Positions 26,506 to 35,828 of a stretch of DNA of 64,000 bases are shown here, piece by piece; the first letter of the stretch is position 1; each line of letters begins with the position of its first letter. Location of the stretch: contig JBMOKU010000073.1 of assembly GCA_049324315.1 (NCBI GenBank), positions 62,001 through 126,000 on the forward strand, in the 5' to 3' direction. The notes under the pieces were generated by a model that ran no database searches, was not told the DNA's origin, and saw only the letters and a program-made list of their open reading frames with translations. The stretch comes from JBMOKU01 sp049324315. Its GTDB lineage: Bacteria > Bacillota > Clostridia > Peptostreptococcales > Thermotaleaceae. Both the position numbers and the translations under genes were made by a program.

Positions 26506-29025
26506 TTGGAGATTAAGGATCGAATGGATGATTTGCTTCAACATCAAAAAGAAGTCTTAAACAAATACGAAGCCTTTATAAAAGAATTAAGCATGGACGA
26601 TGCTGCCAATGAAAATATCCGACTGAAACAGGAAGTACAAAAACTCAAAAAAGAATTGAGTGAAGTCCGTGATAAACTTCAAAAACTATCACAAGACCAT
26701 ACACATCTAAAAATGGTATTAAAAGAACAGGTCATTAACGAGAAAAATGCCATCTTAAATGGATCAAAATCGAAAATTGAATTATACTTTACAGATGCCG
26801 TCAACAAAGAAGTTAATCAGTTAAAGGCTTTAGAGGCATCCGCAAAGAACAGACTTTTAAAGCTGCAGCAAATTGCCCGGAAAGAATTGCAGGACGAAAG
26901 GGAAGGGCTTTTGACGGAAATTCGTCGTCTTGAAACTCATTTAGAAGAAAGAATCAAACAGCATAAAGAGAAACTGGAGCTTGAAAAGGAAGCCTCATTG
27001 GTTGAAATACGCCAAGAGTATACGAAGCTTCACAGCAACGAAATCAGCGAAAAAGTTATCGAGAAAAAGAAAAAACAAAATGATATTGAGATAAAAATAG
27101 GGCTAAGCTGGATTAACAAAATAGGGATCGTTTTACTTCTTTTAGGCATTGCTACTGCCATGAAATATACCTATTCCACATGGTTCAACGACTATATAAA
27201 AGGCATATCCGGCTTTATATTTGGTGCTGTTTTACTTGGGTTTGGAGAATGGTTCAATCGCAAGTCTAAAAACCTCTTTGCCCTGGGCCTTTGTGGAGGC
27301 GGTATAGCCGTATTATATGTTTCTATATTCAGCGGTCACTTTATTTTGGAAATCATCAGCATGACCATGGGTATCATCTTATCTATCCTTGTAACCGCCG
27401 CATCCCTGGTACTCTCATTGAGATATCGATCCATGACCATCTGTGGGCTTTCACTATTTGGTGGTTATCTGCCGTTCTTTAGCTATGTATTCTTTGATGG
27501 ACTTTACGGAAACCAAATATTTATAGCCATGGGATATCTGTTCCTATTGAATTTATTGGTTTTGGGCGTATCCGCCGGCAGACGATGGGCCTATATCAAT
27601 TATTTGAGTTTTCTATTGAATATTCCATGTATGCTGTATCTGGTTTATGAATCTTCCAATACCTATGTGAGTATTGGATACAGCTTATTAACCTTTATTA
27701 TGTATTTAGGAATTACACTAACCTATCCCATCCATCACAATTTTAGACTCAAAATTGCAGATGTTATTTTACTGGGCTTAAATACATTTATAAACTGTGT
27801 TACCGTCTATTATCTGTTCGATCACGCCGGCTATGATGACTATACAGGTTTCCTGGCACTGGCATATTCCCTGGTCTATTTCGGTCTTGGTCAAGTTACA
27901 AAGATAAAGGCCGAAGACGAAGTGAGGACCCAAGGCTTATTCTATATGACAGCCTTAACCTTTGCTGTTCTGATGATTCCGTTCCAGTTCGGCATTGAAT
28001 GGGCAGGTCTGGGCTGGCTGCTCGAAGCCGTTCTCCTTTTGACCTATGCCCATAAGAATAATATCCCTAAAATGGAGCTGGGCGGCTGGATCATACTGGT
28101 CCTCTGCTTTGCACAATTTATGTTATTTGATCATATATTTTTCAACAGACATTCGAATTATTTTGACTTCAAGTATTTCTCTATCACCCTGGGGTTAGCC
28201 TATACGTTGTTCCTATACTTACCGGAGCTTAACAAAAATGAGATGCTCAAGTATTCAAAAAAGGGCAGGATTTTAACGGGCTATAAATACTTTACAATCA
28301 TCTATGTATGGCTATATCTTATGGTCACCGCCGAGAGAATGTATGACCGATACATTGATCTATACTATGTCGATGATTTCTATATGATGATTGAGATGGT
28401 TTTGTTGGCTTTGATTACATTCATGTATGGCTATGGCATCAACCACTTGGAAGTATTGAAAGATAAAGCTGTCGCGTTTATATCCATAGGCCTGTATATT
28501 ATCGGTGATTTGATATGCCTAATGCTCAATACAAACTATATTTACATCCATGACAATCCCCCGTTAAGAATCTTGGCGATGGGCCTTCTGATAGCATACA
28601 ACAGTTTTGTATTCTTCAATCTAAAATACTTGCTGTTGAAATTCATTCACCATAAAGGTTTTAATCCTGAATTCTATCCACTACTGATGGGTATTTATCT
28701 CCTAGGCATAACCTCCTCACTGCTGATCGTACAGTTTCACCTGGAAAACATCAATCTGGTGATCAGTCTGGTCTATGTGGCACTGGCATTCTTATATATC
28801 ATTTATGGATTCAAGCAAAGATTCATGCTCATCCGAAGGTTTGGATTGGGACTATCGATCCTGGCAACGGGAAAGCTATTCATTTTTGATCTGTCCTATT
28901 TAGAAATAACCGGTAAGATTTTGGCTTACTTTGCCTTCGGCTTTGTGCTGCTAGCTATTTCCTTTATCTATCAAAAACTTAAAACCCATATGGAAGGAGG
29001 ATCACCTGATGAAGAAACGGCTTAG
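26506..29025 (+). CDS. DUF2339-type polytopic membrane protein with coiled-coil N-terminus
   Basis: 839 residues: a cytoplasmic coiled-coil of about 190 residues (NIRLKQEVQKLKKELSEV, LETHLEERIKQHKEKLELEK) and then about 20 or more membrane segments starting at IGLSWINKIGIVLLLLGIATA. This resembles the large DUF2339 family of predicted membrane proteins. The start is TTG (26506), 5 bases after AAGGGGTG. It overlaps the next gene by 17 bases; DUF2339 genes are commonly paired with DUF3999 genes, as here. Function is unknown; envelope-stress or transport roles are only guesses. Confidence 0.8.
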   Translation: MEIKDRMDDLLQHQKEVLNKYEAFIKELSMDDAANENIRLKQEVQKLKKELSEVRDKLQKLSQDHTHLKMVLKEQVINEKNAILNGSKSKIELYFTDAVNKEVNQLKALEASAKNRLLKLQQIARKELQDEREGLLTEIRRLETHLEERIKQHKEKLELEKEASLVEIRQEYTKLHSNEISEKVIEKKKKQNDIEIKIGLSWINKIGIVLLLLGIATAMKYTYSTWFNDYIKGISGFIFGAVLLGFGEWFNRKSKNLFALGLCGGGIAVLYVSIFSGHFILEIISMTMGIILSILVTAASLVLSLRYRSMTICGLSLFGGYLPFFSYVFFDGLYGNQIFIAMGYLFLLNLLVLGVSAGRRWAYINYLSFLLNIPCMLYLVYESSNTYVSIGYSLLTFIMYLGITLTYPIHHNFRLKIADVILLGLNTFINCVTVYYLFDHAGYDDYTGFLALAYSLVYFGLGQVTKIKAEDEVRTQGLFYMTALTFAVLMIPFQFGIEWAGLGWLLEAVLLLTYAHKNNIPKMELGGWIILVLCFAQFMLFDHIFFNRHSNYFDFKYFSITLGLAYTLFLYLPELNKNEMLKYSKKGRILTGYKYFTIIYVWLYLMVTAERMYDRYIDLYYVDDFYMMIEMVLLALITFMYGYGINHLEVLKDKAVAFISIGLYIIGDLICLMLNTNYIYIHDNPPLRILAMGLLIAYNSFVFFNLKYLLLKFIHHKGFNPEFYPLLMGIYLLGITSSLLIVQFHLENINLVISLVYVALAFLYIIYGFKQRFMLIRRFGLGLSILATGKLFIFDLSYLEITGKILAYFAFGFVLLAISFIYQKLKTHMEGGSPDEETA

Positions 29026-30280
29026 CGTCTTCTTGATCTTGTTCTTTGTCCTAAGTACATCCTCCACGGTTTTTTCCGATGATCCAATAGAAGGCTGGAA
29101 ATACTATAAAGATATCCAAGGCAAGCAAGATGATCCGTACAAGGCATTCTTTCTCGATGAAGACATCTATAGAAATGCCAATGATAATCTTTCGGATATT
29201 CGGCTTGTCAATGAAAAGAATGAATTTGTCCCTTATTTTCTATCCAGCAATTATCTGCATACAAAGAATGATATGGATATTGAGTTTCATGGAAATAAAT
29301 TAAATACGTATCGCAAAAACAATGATACCTATACGGACTTTGAAATCCTCTCCTCGGCAGAAAATGAAGATGTATTCGGTAGTAAGCTTGTGCTCAGCCC
29401 AGATGAGAAAGAGTTTCTAAAAGCTGTAAAGGTATACGGCAGCTATGATAATCAGCTTTGGGATTTCCTCAAGGATGATCAGATCTATCAAGTAAATGAT
29501 TTGAAAAAAACTGAAATCCACTTGGATACCATCCATAAGTATAAATATTATAGATTCCAACTAATCGATAATGTAGAAGGTATCTCCCTACAGGATCTCA
29601 AACTGGTCTATAATGAAAAAGAAATAACGTATCAGCAATACAAAAAAACGAGAGCCATCAAAGACTATGCCGTAGAAAATACAGATAACAAAACAACGAT
29701 TCTTATTGAAAACGCCGACCATTTGAAAATCAGTGGCATTCAGCTTTTAGCAAACACAGATATTTATAATAGAACATGTCAAATCTATTATAGCGAGAAA
29801 GATCAGAAAGATTTTACCTATCTTCTTTCTGATAGAATTTATAAAATTCATTTGAAGAACTACCAAGCACAGAAAAATGAGATTTCCATTTATGACGGTA
29901 TAGGTTATTTCTTAAGGTTAGATACGATCAAAATTGTCATCGAAAATCAGGATGATAAACCCTTAGATATATCCGAAATACAAATCGACTATTATGTGGA
30001 TAAAGTCGTGTATAAAAAAGATGAAAGCCCTTCTTACAAGGTGTACTATGGTAATTCAAAAGCCCAAAAGCCCTCCTATGATATTGAAGACTACAAACAA
30101 TACATAGAAGGAGAACAACAGGAGCTATGTACGCTTTCAGCAGAAGTAAAGCTGCAAACAGCTGCATCCAATCCCGATAAGCCTTTTAACTATAAGCTCC
30201 TATTGAATAGTATCGTCGCATTGATTTCTGTCTCTTTGATTTTTATCATTTTCAAATCCAGTAGAAATGTAAAAGGTTAA
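29009..30280 (+). CDS. DUF3999-type secreted/membrane-anchored protein
   Basis: 423 residues. A signal peptide (KKRLSVFLILFFVLSTSSTVFS), a large extracytoplasmic part with the DDPYKAFFLDEDIYRNANDNLSDIRL motif and galactose-binding-like beta segments (VYGSYDNQLWDFLKDDQIYQV), and a C-terminal membrane anchor (LLLNSIVALISVSLIFIIF). It matches DUF3999, the usual partner of DUF2339 proteins. GGAGGATCACCTG precedes the ATG within the preceding gene. Confidence 0.8.
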   Translation: MKKRLSVFLILFFVLSTSSTVFSDDPIEGWKYYKDIQGKQDDPYKAFFLDEDIYRNANDNLSDIRLVNEKNEFVPYFLSSNYLHTKNDMDIEFHGNKLNTYRKNNDTYTDFEILSSAENEDVFGSKLVLSPDEKEFLKAVKVYGSYDNQLWDFLKDDQIYQVNDLKKTEIHLDTIHKYKYYRFQLIDNVEGISLQDLKLVYNEKEITYQQYKKTRAIKDYAVENTDNKTTILIENADHLKISGIQLLANTDIYNRTCQIYYSEKDQKDFTYLLSDRIYKIHLKNYQAQKNEISIYDGIGYFLRLDTIKIVIENQDDKPLDISEIQIDYYVDKVVYKKDESPSYKVYYGNSKAQKPSYDIEDYKQYIEGEQQELCTLSAEVKLQTAASNPDKPFNYKLLLNSIVALISVSLIFIIFKSSRNVKG

Positions 30281-30302
30281 TCCCCTATAACACGGATATG
30301 AA

Positions 30303-30336
30303 AAATCTCTCTCAATGCAAAACTTGAGAGAGATTT
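30303..30336 (+). terminator. terminator after the DUF3999-type gene
   Basis: AAATCTCTCTCAA and its perfect complement (13-bp arms, 8-nt loop), followed by CTTC. Twenty-three bases after the stop codon. Confidence 0.75.
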
Positions 30337-30418
30337 CTTCGAGATATAAATAAAGATATCATTTTTTTGAAAGTATCACAGCTTTGAATACCTTATACTA
30401 CAGTCAGGAGGTGTTCAT

Positions 30419-31120
30419 ATGGAAAAATATTTGAAAGAAACCCGTTTGTTAGATTATAGTCATTCAGAAATAAAAGCCCTTGTATCAGAAAGAAAGTGGG
30501 CTTCAAAAGACAAGTATGAACAAATAAGACAAATCTATGACTTTGTTAAAAATGAAATCGTATTCGGTTACAATGCAAAAGATGACTTTAAAGCTTCGGA
30601 TGTATTGCAGCAAGGCTATGGTCAATGCAATACAAAATCGACATTACTTATGGCCTTGCTTAGGTCAGTTGGAATTCCCACAAGAACACATGGTTTTATG
30701 ATTGACAAAACCATGCAGAAAGGGGCTATCGTTGGACTAACTTATCTTTTAGCTCCACACAAAATTATTCATGCTTGGGTTGAAGTATTGTATGACGGAA
30801 ACTGGATTGCACTGGAAGGCATTATACCCGATGAAAAATATTATAATGCCATCAAAAATAAGTTGAATTATAAGGATGATGGCTATTATGGCTATGCCAT
30901 TGCAGTTAAGAATAATTGTTCTGAAAGCTTTTGTTTCACTGGCACCGATACTTATAGTCAGAGCCTTGCTATTACAGATGATCTCGGAATATTCGATTCG
31001 CCTGACGAATTTTTCGAAAAGTATAATAATACACCTACACCTTTTAAAGAATTCTTATTTGCCAAGATACTCTCAAGACGTTTGAATAAAAGATTACAGA
31101 GGATTCGACAAGGAAAATAG
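30419..31120 (+). CDS. transglutaminase-like cysteine-protease-fold protein
   Basis: 233 residues with the transglutaminase-core triad region: Cys in GYGQCNTKSTLLMALLRSVGI, His in KIIHAWVEVLYDGNW and an acidic residue in IALEGIIPDE, where most relatives carry Asp. There is no signal peptide. These proteins may be proteases, deamidases or cross-linkers; the substrate is unknown. CAGGAGGTG lies 6 bases before the ATG. It is monocistronic with a terminator after it. Confidence 0.85.
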   Translation: MEKYLKETRLLDYSHSEIKALVSERKWASKDKYEQIRQIYDFVKNEIVFGYNAKDDFKASDVLQQGYGQCNTKSTLLMALLRSVGIPTRTHGFMIDKTMQKGAIVGLTYLLAPHKIIHAWVEVLYDGNWIALEGIIPDEKYYNAIKNKLNYKDDGYYGYAIAVKNNCSESFCFTGTDTYSQSLAITDDLGIFDSPDEFFEKYNNTPTPFKEFLFAKILSRRLNKRLQRIRQGK

Positions 31121-31579
31121 CTAATTATCTAATGCTTTATTCATATTTAGTAATTTTGTATGTGATAAACGTGATTATAACTCAAATCATGAATAATAAA
31201 AAATGACTGCCACAAACTATTCTTCGGTCATTTTTTATTATCCACTATATTCCATTTCCTATTTGAAAACTCACTGCTAGGTGACGTATTCAGACATACG
31301 GGGCCCTATTGCATTTCTGATTTCAAGACCCCGTTTTTTGCTCTTTTTGGGGGTAATTTTCGCTATCTTTAGCAAAACTCACTAAGTCACAAAATAGTTC
31401 AAATGCCAGTATAATCAAAGATTTTAGCATTGTAATCACACCACACACTCCACATGAGTGGTGTGTTGCAGTTAGCATGTAAATAATTTCTTCGAAATGC
31501 AAGTATGCCAAGAAACCGTCTCATATCATATAAAAGACTGCGCCAACTTGAAATCCAGATAAACGATTACTAATCGGAC
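31121..31579. other. gap with no convincing gene; decayed repeats
   Basis: Apart from the terminator at 31192, this 459-bp stretch has only short frames. Around 31440-31475 a small inverted repeat CACACCAC / GTGGTGTG occurs, and CACATGAGTGGTGTGTT (31451-31467) recurs at 33636. This looks like worn-down mobile-element or duplicated sequence. Confidence 0.45.
31192..31241 (+). terminator. terminator after the transglutaminase-like gene
   Basis: AATAATAAAAAATGAC and its near-perfect complement GTCATTTTTTATTATC with a 19-nt loop; the 3' arm is itself T-rich. Confidence 0.7.
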
Positions 31580-32998
31580 CTAATCCGCGTTTTTCCATGC
31601 TTGTGCCAGTTGTTTTATTCCTTCAACGATGTTCTTCTCCGGTACATTTCCAAAGCCTAATAAAACCATGTTGTCAGAATAACGACTTATGTCTATCCAA
31701 AACATAGATACAGGATAAACCAATACTCCATATTCTTTGGCTTTCTCAATCATTTCTTTTTCTGTTAACCCCTGTGTCGATTCTAGTAAAATGTGCAAAC
31801 CAGCATTTTTACCGTGAATTATTACTTTATTACCCATTAACTCCTGAATAGTACGGACCAGTAAATCATGTTTTCGCTTATTTGTGATACATATCTTACG
31901 CAAATGCCTTTCCCAATGCCCAGAATGAATGTATTCTTGAAGAATTCGCTGTTGAATTATCGAAACAGGTGTCTGATACATTTTAAAAGCTTCATTATAT
32001 CGTGTCATCCACTTTTGCGGCAATACTATATAGCTTACACGTAGGCTTGGAGACAAAGCTTTTGACATTGTGCCAATATATATAACATCTTCATTTCTTG
32101 CAACGCTACTTATTGACGGAATAGGTCTGGAATTATAGCGCAATTCACTGTCATAATCATCTTCAATAATAACCCCATCGTTTTGTCTTGCCCAATCTAA
32201 TAAGAGCAATCTCTTTTGTATCGGCATGACTACCCCGGTTGGGAATTGATGAGAGGGTGTCACGTAAACTATTCTAGCGAAAGATTTTTCTAACTCCTTC
32301 ACATTTACTCCATCTTTCTCAACCCCAACTGGAATTACCTTTAATCCATTATTCTTAAATATATCTCTAGCTCCCGAATACCCAGGATCTTCTAAAGCAA
32401 TTTCTTGAAAAGACTTTCGTAACAGCTGACTTATTAAAGATAGCGCATATTCAAACCCTGAACAAAGGATAATTTGTTCAGAGTTGCACGAAACTCCCCT
32501 AGATCTTCTCAAATAGTCTGCTAAATCTTTTCTTAATTGCAACTCGCCCTTTCGATCACAATACATAGTCATATCTTCGGCAGTCAAGGATGCTAAAGCT
32601 TTAGTTGAGACCTTTCTCCATATATTTTGTGGAAAATCCTGTGAACTTAAATGCCCATATTCAAAATTATAGGGGTAAATATCGCGTATATTATTTTTTT
32701 CAGTACCTAATACTATTGGAAGTTCATAATGCTTTTTTTCATTAGACAAGCACAGCATACCATGAATATTCTGTACAAAAAATCCGCTTCCGATTCTACT
32801 TTCGATGTAACCTTCCGAAGAAAGCTGTAAGTACGCATTTTCTACAGTATTCCTACCAACTGCTAACGTTTCAGCAAGATAACGTGTCGATGGAAGCTTT
32901 GAACCCTCGGTTAGTACACCTGTAATGATTTCCTCTTTGAGTTGTTCGTAGATTTGTAAATATAGAGGGGTATCAGCGCCATTATTTAGTTTAATCAT
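31580..32998 (-). CDS. MocR/PdxR-family GntR-aminotransferase regulator
   Basis: 472 residues. A GntR-type winged helix (about 1-75; PLYLQIYEQLKEEIITG, LPSTRYLAETLAVGRNTVENAYLQL) is joined to an aminotransferase fold with the PLP region IEDDYDSELRYNSRP, FARIVYVTPSHQFPTGV and the Schiff-base lysine in YIGTMSKALSPSLRVSY. Such regulators bind PLP and control vitamin B6 or amino-acid genes. It diverges from a small flavin-protein gene that is probably its target. The ATG has GGAGGC upstream. Confidence 0.92.
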   Translation of the reverse strand: MIKLNNGADTPLYLQIYEQLKEEIITGVLTEGSKLPSTRYLAETLAVGRNTVENAYLQLSSEGYIESRIGSGFFVQNIHGMLCLSNEKKHYELPIVLGTEKNNIRDIYPYNFEYGHLSSQDFPQNIWRKVSTKALASLTAEDMTMYCDRKGELQLRKDLADYLRRSRGVSCNSEQIILCSGFEYALSLISQLLRKSFQEIALEDPGYSGARDIFKNNGLKVIPVGVEKDGVNVKELEKSFARIVYVTPSHQFPTGVVMPIQKRLLLLDWARQNDGVIIEDDYDSELRYNSRPIPSISSVARNEDVIYIGTMSKALSPSLRVSYIVLPQKWMTRYNEAFKMYQTPVSIIQQRILQEYIHSGHWERHLRKICITNKRKHDLLVRTIQELMGNKVIIHGKNAGLHILLESTQGLTEKEMIEKAKEYGVLVYPVSMFWIDISRYSDNMVLLGFGNVPEKNIVEGIKQLAQAWKNAD

Positions 32999-33035
32999 AT
33001 TTACGCCTCCAACTGTATCCTATAAAATATTCAAA

Positions 33036-33061
33036 ATTGGTTATTTTAATGACTCCAATTA
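33036..33061. promoter_or_regulatory. inverted repeat between the MocR gene and its neighbour
   Basis: AATTGG, 14 bases, CCAATT, centred in the 120-bp divergent gap. It overlaps the likely -35 area of the plus-strand gene (a TATTAT box follows at about 33065), so it is a candidate MocR site. Confidence 0.45.
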
Positions 33062-33118
33062 AATATTATACTTATAACATCAATCTGTCAATTTATTAAT
33101 AAATATAGGAGGATTAAA

Positions 33119-33487
33119 ATGTTAAATGAAAAATTGATTGAAGTTATGTCTCATGAAGGTGTTGTAGCAATTGTGTCTTGCGGTGATAATGGAGCCCATG
33201 TAGTTAATACGTGGAATTCATACCTTGTTATTGAGGATAACAAAATCCTCATTCCTGCTGCTGGTATGCGGAAAACACAAAAGAATATTGAACAAAACAA
33301 TAGTGTCAAAGTCACATTGGGGAGCAGAGAAGTAATGGGTTACAAGTATATGGGAACAGGATTTCTCATTGAAGGTACTGCTAAATTTATCGAATCCGGC
33401 TCAGAATTTGATATGATGAAGGAAAAATTTCCATTCCTCAGTAGAGTTCTGGAAATCACAGTAGAGTCTGCTACGCAAACACTTTAA
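33119..33487 (+). CDS. pyridoxamine 5'-phosphate-oxidase-like flavin-binding protein
   Basis: 122 residues: LNEKLIEVMSHEGVVAIVSC, HVVNTWNSYLVIEDNKILIPAAGM, then NSVKVTLGSREVMGYKYMGTGFLIEGTAKFI. This is a complete small FMN split-barrel protein. ATAGGAGG precedes the ATG. It is divergent from a PLP-binding MocR regulator, a pairing which suggests a link with B6 or with detoxification. Confidence 0.82.
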   Translation: MLNEKLIEVMSHEGVVAIVSCGDNGAHVVNTWNSYLVIEDNKILIPAAGMRKTQKNIEQNNSVKVTLGSREVMGYKYMGTGFLIEGTAKFIESGSEFDMMKEKFPFLSRVLEITVESATQTL

Positions 33488-33530
33488 ATCTGACTAAGAC
33501 GTGTTTTTCTAATTAAATATTCTGTATTAA

Positions 33531-33576
33531 ATAGAAACAAATCCCTCAGTGGTTCAGCCGAGGGATTTGTTTCTAT
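33531..33576 (+). terminator. terminator after the flavin-protein gene
   Basis: Perfect 17-bp arms (ATAGAAACAAATCCCTC and complement) with a 12-nt loop. Confidence 0.8.
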
Positions 33577-33635
33577 TCTCTTAAATTCTAATATATGTTT
33601 TTTCAAGCTATTTCCTCACTATCTTCACGACAGCC

Positions 33636-33710
33636 TCACATGAGTGGTGTGTTCTTGCTATCATATGATAGTTAGCAAAACCTGGAACAATGAACCTGTC
33701 CCCTGGTCCC
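33636..33710. repeat. decayed repeat / REP-transposon-like remnant
   Basis: Holds CACATGAGTGGTGTGTT, shared with 31451, then GCTATCATATGATAG and finally TGAACCTGTCCCCTGGTCCC, a phrase that in many bacteria flanks IS200-like (TnpA-REP) transposase genes. No transposase is present here. Confidence 0.4.
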
Positions 33711-33784
33711 TTTGATAAAGCATATCGCGCGGAAGATTTCTATTCCATTTAGGATTATACTTATTGCTCACCGGAAATCCAAGA

Positions 33785-34150
33785 TTAGCTTCTTTTACGA
33801 ATTTCATCTGTAATCAACATTTTAGAAATGTTCATAGCGTCAATAATCTTCTGAAAGCGCTTGTATTGAGGCGCTTCCATCTCATGTTTCCTTTGACCCT
33901 TTTCACACTTACTTATCACAGATGCTACCGGTTTAAGAGCATCGATCAATTCTTCTTTCGAATATCGCTCAATCTCGCGGTCCTCTGTAATTAGTGCCCT
34001 TGAGATATACATCGCCTTTATTCTGTTCTTAAGAAGAGTATATTGAGAAGTCCCCTCCGTAAATTTAGGCTGTATCTTTTCACATTTACTAATGGTAGAC
34101 GATACAACTTGTAATGCATCTGAAAATTCATCTCTTGAATATTTTCCCAT
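33785..34150 (-). CDS. small protein made of two homologous ~55-residue repeats
   Basis: 121 residues. Repeat 1 (about 4-58) and repeat 2 (about 62-116) align throughout: YSRDEFSDALQVVSSTISKCEK with YSKEELIDALKPVASVISKCEK, and RIKAMYISRALITEDRE with IIDAMNISKMLITDEIR. The repeats are helical, each with one conserved Cys. I do not recognise a named family. GAGGTG lies 7 bases upstream of the ATG. Internal duplication of an ancestral domain is clear from the sequence. Confidence 0.75.
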   Translation of the reverse strand: MGKYSRDEFSDALQVVSSTISKCEKIQPKFTEGTSQYTLLKNRIKAMYISRALITEDREIERYSKEELIDALKPVASVISKCEKGQRKHEMEAPQYKRFQKIIDAMNISKMLITDEIRKRS

Positions 34151-34263
34151 ATCATTTCACCTCATGACTGTCCCATTTGCAGACTTTCATTTCAATTACC
34201 AGTGAAGTCATTTTGCTTTTTACTCAAGCTGACTTCAGATTTCTTGAACTGAATTAAACATAT

Positions 34264-34437
34264 TTATTTGCCGGGCAGTTGGATGCCGTGCCAGTCGCTT
34301 ACATCGCATTGGCCATATTTACTATCACCCACAGCCACCACCTTGCCGTCAGATTTAAGACCAACGGTATGACGGCGTCCCGCCGCTATGGTATTTTCAG
34401 GAATAGCTATTCGATTGCTGTCATTTTTATTCTTCAT
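34264..34437 (-). CDS. 57-residue single RCC1-repeat protein or gene remnant
   Basis: The frame begins MKNKNDSNRIAIPENT and contains the RCC1/alpha-tubulin-suppressor-like repeat core TIAAGRRHTVGLKSDGKVVA followed by VGDSKYGQCDVSDWHGIQLP. RCC1 proteins normally carry at least seven such repeats in a propeller; one blade cannot fold alone. AGAGGTG 5 bases upstream of the ATG looks functional, so it is either an expressed small protein or the surviving start of a larger gene. Confidence 0.6.
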   Translation of the reverse strand: MKNKNDSNRIAIPENTIAAGRRHTVGLKSDGKVVAVGDSKYGQCDVSDWHGIQLPGK

Positions 34438-34791
34438 AATTGCACCTCTTTAAATTTGCTTCACACTGCGTAATATTGACATGTCTACACACTCCATGTC
34501 CAATACGACTGAAACATCAATTTTATTTTTCAAAATCTTATTCCTGAAATCATCGCCATCCGTCGTGAAAGTAGTATATCGCGCAAAGTGCTGAAAACTC
34601 AGGATTTCTACGTATCTTTCCTTTGCATTCCTATTACGCACTCCATGTGCGGTATCACATGATTCTGATACAATTTAACAAATGAATGTTGGTATTTGAA
34701 CCTTATAACAAAACTCATCCCCCGTGGGGTATAATATATATAATTCTAAAGGTTTTGCTACAATTCTGTCTATTACGTATGCAATCATGTT
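34438..34791. other. gap with no convincing gene
   Basis: A GTG-started frame of 63 codons on the minus strand (34450-34641) lacks a usable ribosome-binding site. Two CACTCCATGT phrases (34486, 34640) resemble the short repeats at 31.4 and 33.6 kb. Nothing else is seen. Confidence 0.4.
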
Positions 34792-35355
34792 CTATTTCTT
34801 AATAGGATGATAGCAAAGCTGAACAACTCCTGAAGAGAATCTCCTAGTATCCACCAGTTTAAGCTCTTGTCTTTGCTTTATGTCAACAAATAAAGGTTTG
34901 CCTGCTCCTAAAATGACAGGATGAACTGAAAGTCTATACTCATCAATAAGTCCTAAGTTCATAAATGCTGTTATAAGACTGGCTCCCCCATATAACCAAA
35001 TATCCTTACCCGGTTCTTTCTTTAATCTTTTTACTTCTTCCGCAATATTGTCATTTATTATCACGTTATTATCCATCTTGGTTAGCGTTTTTGAAAACAC
35101 ATACTTCTTCTTACTATGAACCAATTCCCAAATTTCTCTTTCCATATCAGAAGTTTCATTCCCCGGGATATATTTTCCCCATAAGTCATAGGATTTCCTA
35201 CCATATAGGATTGTATCAACACTACTTAAGAATTTGGTGAAATTCATATCTTCATCCATTATACACCAGTCAGTTTCTCCGTTTATACCCTCGATAAATC
35301 CGTCTAAAGAAACCGCCAAATCTAAAACTATTCTTCTTGATTTATTATTTAGCAT
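34792..35355 (-). CDS. dihydrofolate-reductase-like / RibD C-terminal domain protein
   Basis: 187 residues: RRIVLDLAVSLDGFIEG, DTILYGRKSYDLWGKY, KYVFSKTLTK, DIWLYGGASLITAFMNLGLIDEYRLSVHPVILGAGKPLF. This is the fold shared by RibD reductase and DHFR; stand-alone copies like this have no proven role. GAGGAGGTAAATCATT precedes the ATG. Isolated, transcribed leftward. Confidence 0.88.
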   Translation of the reverse strand: MLNNKSRRIVLDLAVSLDGFIEGINGETDWCIMDEDMNFTKFLSSVDTILYGRKSYDLWGKYIPGNETSDMEREIWELVHSKKKYVFSKTLTKMDNNVIINDNIAEEVKRLKKEPGKDIWLYGGASLITAFMNLGLIDEYRLSVHPVILGAGKPLFVDIKQRQELKLVDTRRFSSGVVQLCYHPIKK

Positions 35356-35828
35356 AATGATTTACCTCCTCAAAAGATTTCATTATATCATCATTTTAAT
35401 CTGAGCATTATTCAATTTAAACTATAAAACACACTCTTAATCTAAATTTTTTCGTTCCGGCAGTTTAACTATCTCAGATTAAACCCACTTTTCCTAAATC
35501 ATTCAACTGTTTACGCAAAACTCACTATATTACTCGATGATAAAAATGGCCATTTCTGTTTCCCTATACTAAAAACACACGAGACTGTCTGCTTTACAAT
35601 CCCATGAAGCCCTTGAATTTACTAGTTATTTTCTTCGACAGCAAACAAACCGTCTCAACATGTGTGGTTTGTAGAAACATATCTGCAGAAAATCGCAGGT
35701 ATTTATGGTAAGGCTCACCGTAACAGGTCTAACGTAGACTTTTTTCTAAGTTATAAATTAAGAATAGATTATAAATAAAGGCTTACACTCCTTGGGTAAG
35801 CCATCTTACATTCTTTATTGCAAATTCG
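35356..35828. other. gap with no gene; weak terminator and short repeats
   Basis: This 473-bp A/T-rich region has an inverted repeat GGCTTAC / GTAAGCC at about 35776-35806 that may end the isochorismatase-like transcript. AACCGTCTCA (35648) recurs at 31515 and GCAAAACTCACTA (35514) recurs at 31373, again hinting at old duplicated sequence. Confidence 0.4.

Noticed and set aside
31323..31511. 62-codon minus-strand frame in the decayed region
   Set aside because: Composition is not protein-like, no ribosome-binding site.
34450..34641. 63-codon minus-strand frame with GTG start
   Set aside because: The only purine-rich stretch is one base from the GTG, and no family pattern is seen.
31400..35700. 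Short recurring phrases as a CRISPR array
   Set aside because: The copies are irregularly spaced by kilobases and no cas genes occur.
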